Shown: positions 15,926-16,524 of the stretch, piece by piece
Position numbering within the stretch: the first letter of the stretch is position 1
Layout of the letters: each line of letters opens with the position of its first letter
Assembly: GCA_031292735.1 (NCBI GenBank)
Contig: JARLGP010000028.1
Location: forward strand, 1-16,524
Length of the DNA: 16,524 nucleotides
Direction: 5' to 3'
From: Holophaga sp.
Lineage (GTDB): Bacteria > Acidobacteriota > Holophagae > Holophagales > Holophagaceae
The notes under the pieces: generated by a model
Database searches by the model: none
What the model was told of the DNA's origin: nothing
The model's input: the letters and a program-made list of their open reading frames with translations, nothing else
Program-made: the position numbers and the translations under genes

Positions 15926-16364
15926 ATGCCCTTGCAAATCCGAGGTTACGCCGCCCAGGCAGCCGATTCCGCACTGGCGCCGCACGCGTTCACCCGCCGT
16001 GACCCTCGCCCCGACGACGTGGTGATCGACATCCTCTACTGCGGGGTCTGTCATTCGGACCTCCACCAGGCCCGCAACGACTGGCACAACAGCATCTATC
16101 CGATGGTTCCGGGACACGAGATCATCGGCCGGGTGAGCGCCCTGGGGGCCCAGGCCACCGGCTTCAAGGTCGGCGAGAGGGTGGGTGTCGGCTGCATGGT
16201 CGATTCCTGCCGGCACTGCGAGCCCTGCCTCGCCGGGCTGGAGGATCGGCAGCGATGTGGAGGTGATTCCCATCCAGCAGATCAACAGCGCCTACGAGCG
16301 CATGCTCAAGAGCGACGTGCGCTACCGGTTCGTCATCGACATGGGCTCGCTCAAGCGGGGCTAG
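15926..16364 (+). pseudogene. Zinc-dependent alcohol dehydrogenase (YahK/cinnamyl-type) pseudogene with internal deletion and frameshift
   Basis: ATG 15926 opens a normal MDR-family zinc alcohol dehydrogenase: YCGVCHSDLHQARNDW (catalytic-zinc Cys), [16 protein letters not shown] and [21 protein letters not shown]. The structural-zinc loop is cut after its third Cys. Near 16241-16250 the coding frame then changes and the far C-terminus appears at once: [19 protein letters not shown], then [17 protein letters not shown], stop TAG 16362-16364. Comparison with YahK-type enzymes of about 350 residues implies that roughly 200 residues, including the NAD(P)-binding Rossmann domain, have been deleted. 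The N-terminal frame itself runs on to 16405 in nonsense sequence. The relatives reduce aldehydes to alcohols using NADPH. It is divergent from the exporter gene and shares its operator region. An assembly collapse is a possible alternative. Confidence 0.85.
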
Positions 16365-16524
16365 CCCGGTCGAAGATCAGCAGGGTGGAGGTGGCGGAGG
16401 CATAGAGCCGTCCCTGGGCATCGGTCAGGCCGGCTTCGGCGAAGGCCACCCGGCTGCCCAGGGACACCACCCGGCCCTCGGCCCGGAGCGGCCCGGTGGC
16501 GCGGCTGATGGCCTTGTGGTAGGA
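16351..16524 (-). CDS. PaaI-type hotdog-fold thioesterase, C-terminal part (partial)
   Basis: The last 57 residues of a protein running in from the right edge on the minus strand, ending at TGA 16351-16353. The sequence [43 protein letters not shown] matches the C-terminal beta-strands of PaaI/4HBT hotdog thioesterases, where [10 protein letters not shown]...GRR.AFAEA.L.D..G.L.A.AT.T is typical. These enzymes hydrolyse acyl-CoA thioesters in the cytoplasm. The active-site helix lies outside the window. The 3' end overlaps the adh pseudogene by 14 bases, consistent with that gene's decay or deletion. Confidence 0.75.
   Translation of the reverse strand, partial: SYHKAISRATGPLRAEGRVVSLGSRVAFAEAGLTDAQGRLYASATSTLLIFDRASPA

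Overview
This is a GC-rich bacterial chromosomal window with no rRNA, tRNA, CRISPR array or intact mobile element that I can see. The gene content fits an anaerobic or facultative didermic bacterium: an SLH-domain outer-membrane porin, a multiheme c-type cytochrome, a Tat-exported flavoprotein, a PAS hybrid histidine kinase and an Rrf2 iron-sulfur regulator. I lean towards Acidobacteriota of the Holophaga/Geothrix kind. That is inference from gene content, not a computed assignment.

Layout, left to right. (1) 1-889: the end of a small membrane protein, translationally coupled to pgeF (laccase-domain/YfiH family). (2) 899-2893 (-): a membrane-anchored PAS-PAS-HisKA-HATPase-REC hybrid kinase. 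(3) 3062-4417 (+): a 32-codon small ORF with a good ribosome binding site, then a stand-alone ketoacyl-ACP synthase III-like enzyme. (4) 4480-5725 (-): a secreted single-Cache protein followed by a membrane-anchored GcvH-like protein that lacks the lipoyl lysine. (5) 5726-6394: a gene-poor, lower-GC stretch with a 31-bp tandem repeat and a promoter-like site. (6) 6395-8110 (+): a XylR/DmpR-class sigma-54 activator with a V4R sensor domain. (7) 8114-12347 (-): a tight operon of SLH porin, Tat flavoprotein, pentaheme cytochrome c and Rrf2 regulator. (8) 12756-13546: a decayed phospholipase-D-like gene and a BamE-like lipoprotein. (9) 13600-15742 (-): an MFS DHA2 exporter followed by a TetR regulator. 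(10) 15926-16524: an alcohol dehydrogenase pseudogene with an internal deletion, and the end of a PaaI-type thioesterase.

The most interesting unit is 4480-12347. The porin, periplasmic flavoprotein and pentaheme cytochrome look like a respiratory module that admits a small organic molecule and reduces (or oxidises) it in the periplasm. The convergent sigma-54 activator keeps the four zinc-ligand positions of phenol sensors such as MopR/DmpR but lacks the phenol-contacting tryptophan, so its effector is probably different. A nearly identical 15-bp sequence (TTGGCAYGGCAATTG), which also reads as a -24/-12-like promoter, lies upstream of both the porin operon and the Cache/GcvH-like pair. This suggests both blocks answer to the same regulator.

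At the right end, three copies of an ATGA-N6-TCAT-like dyad sit before the TetR gene, in the MFS promoter and before the broken adh gene. This suggests that TetR controlled a detoxification set of which the dehydrogenase has since been lost.
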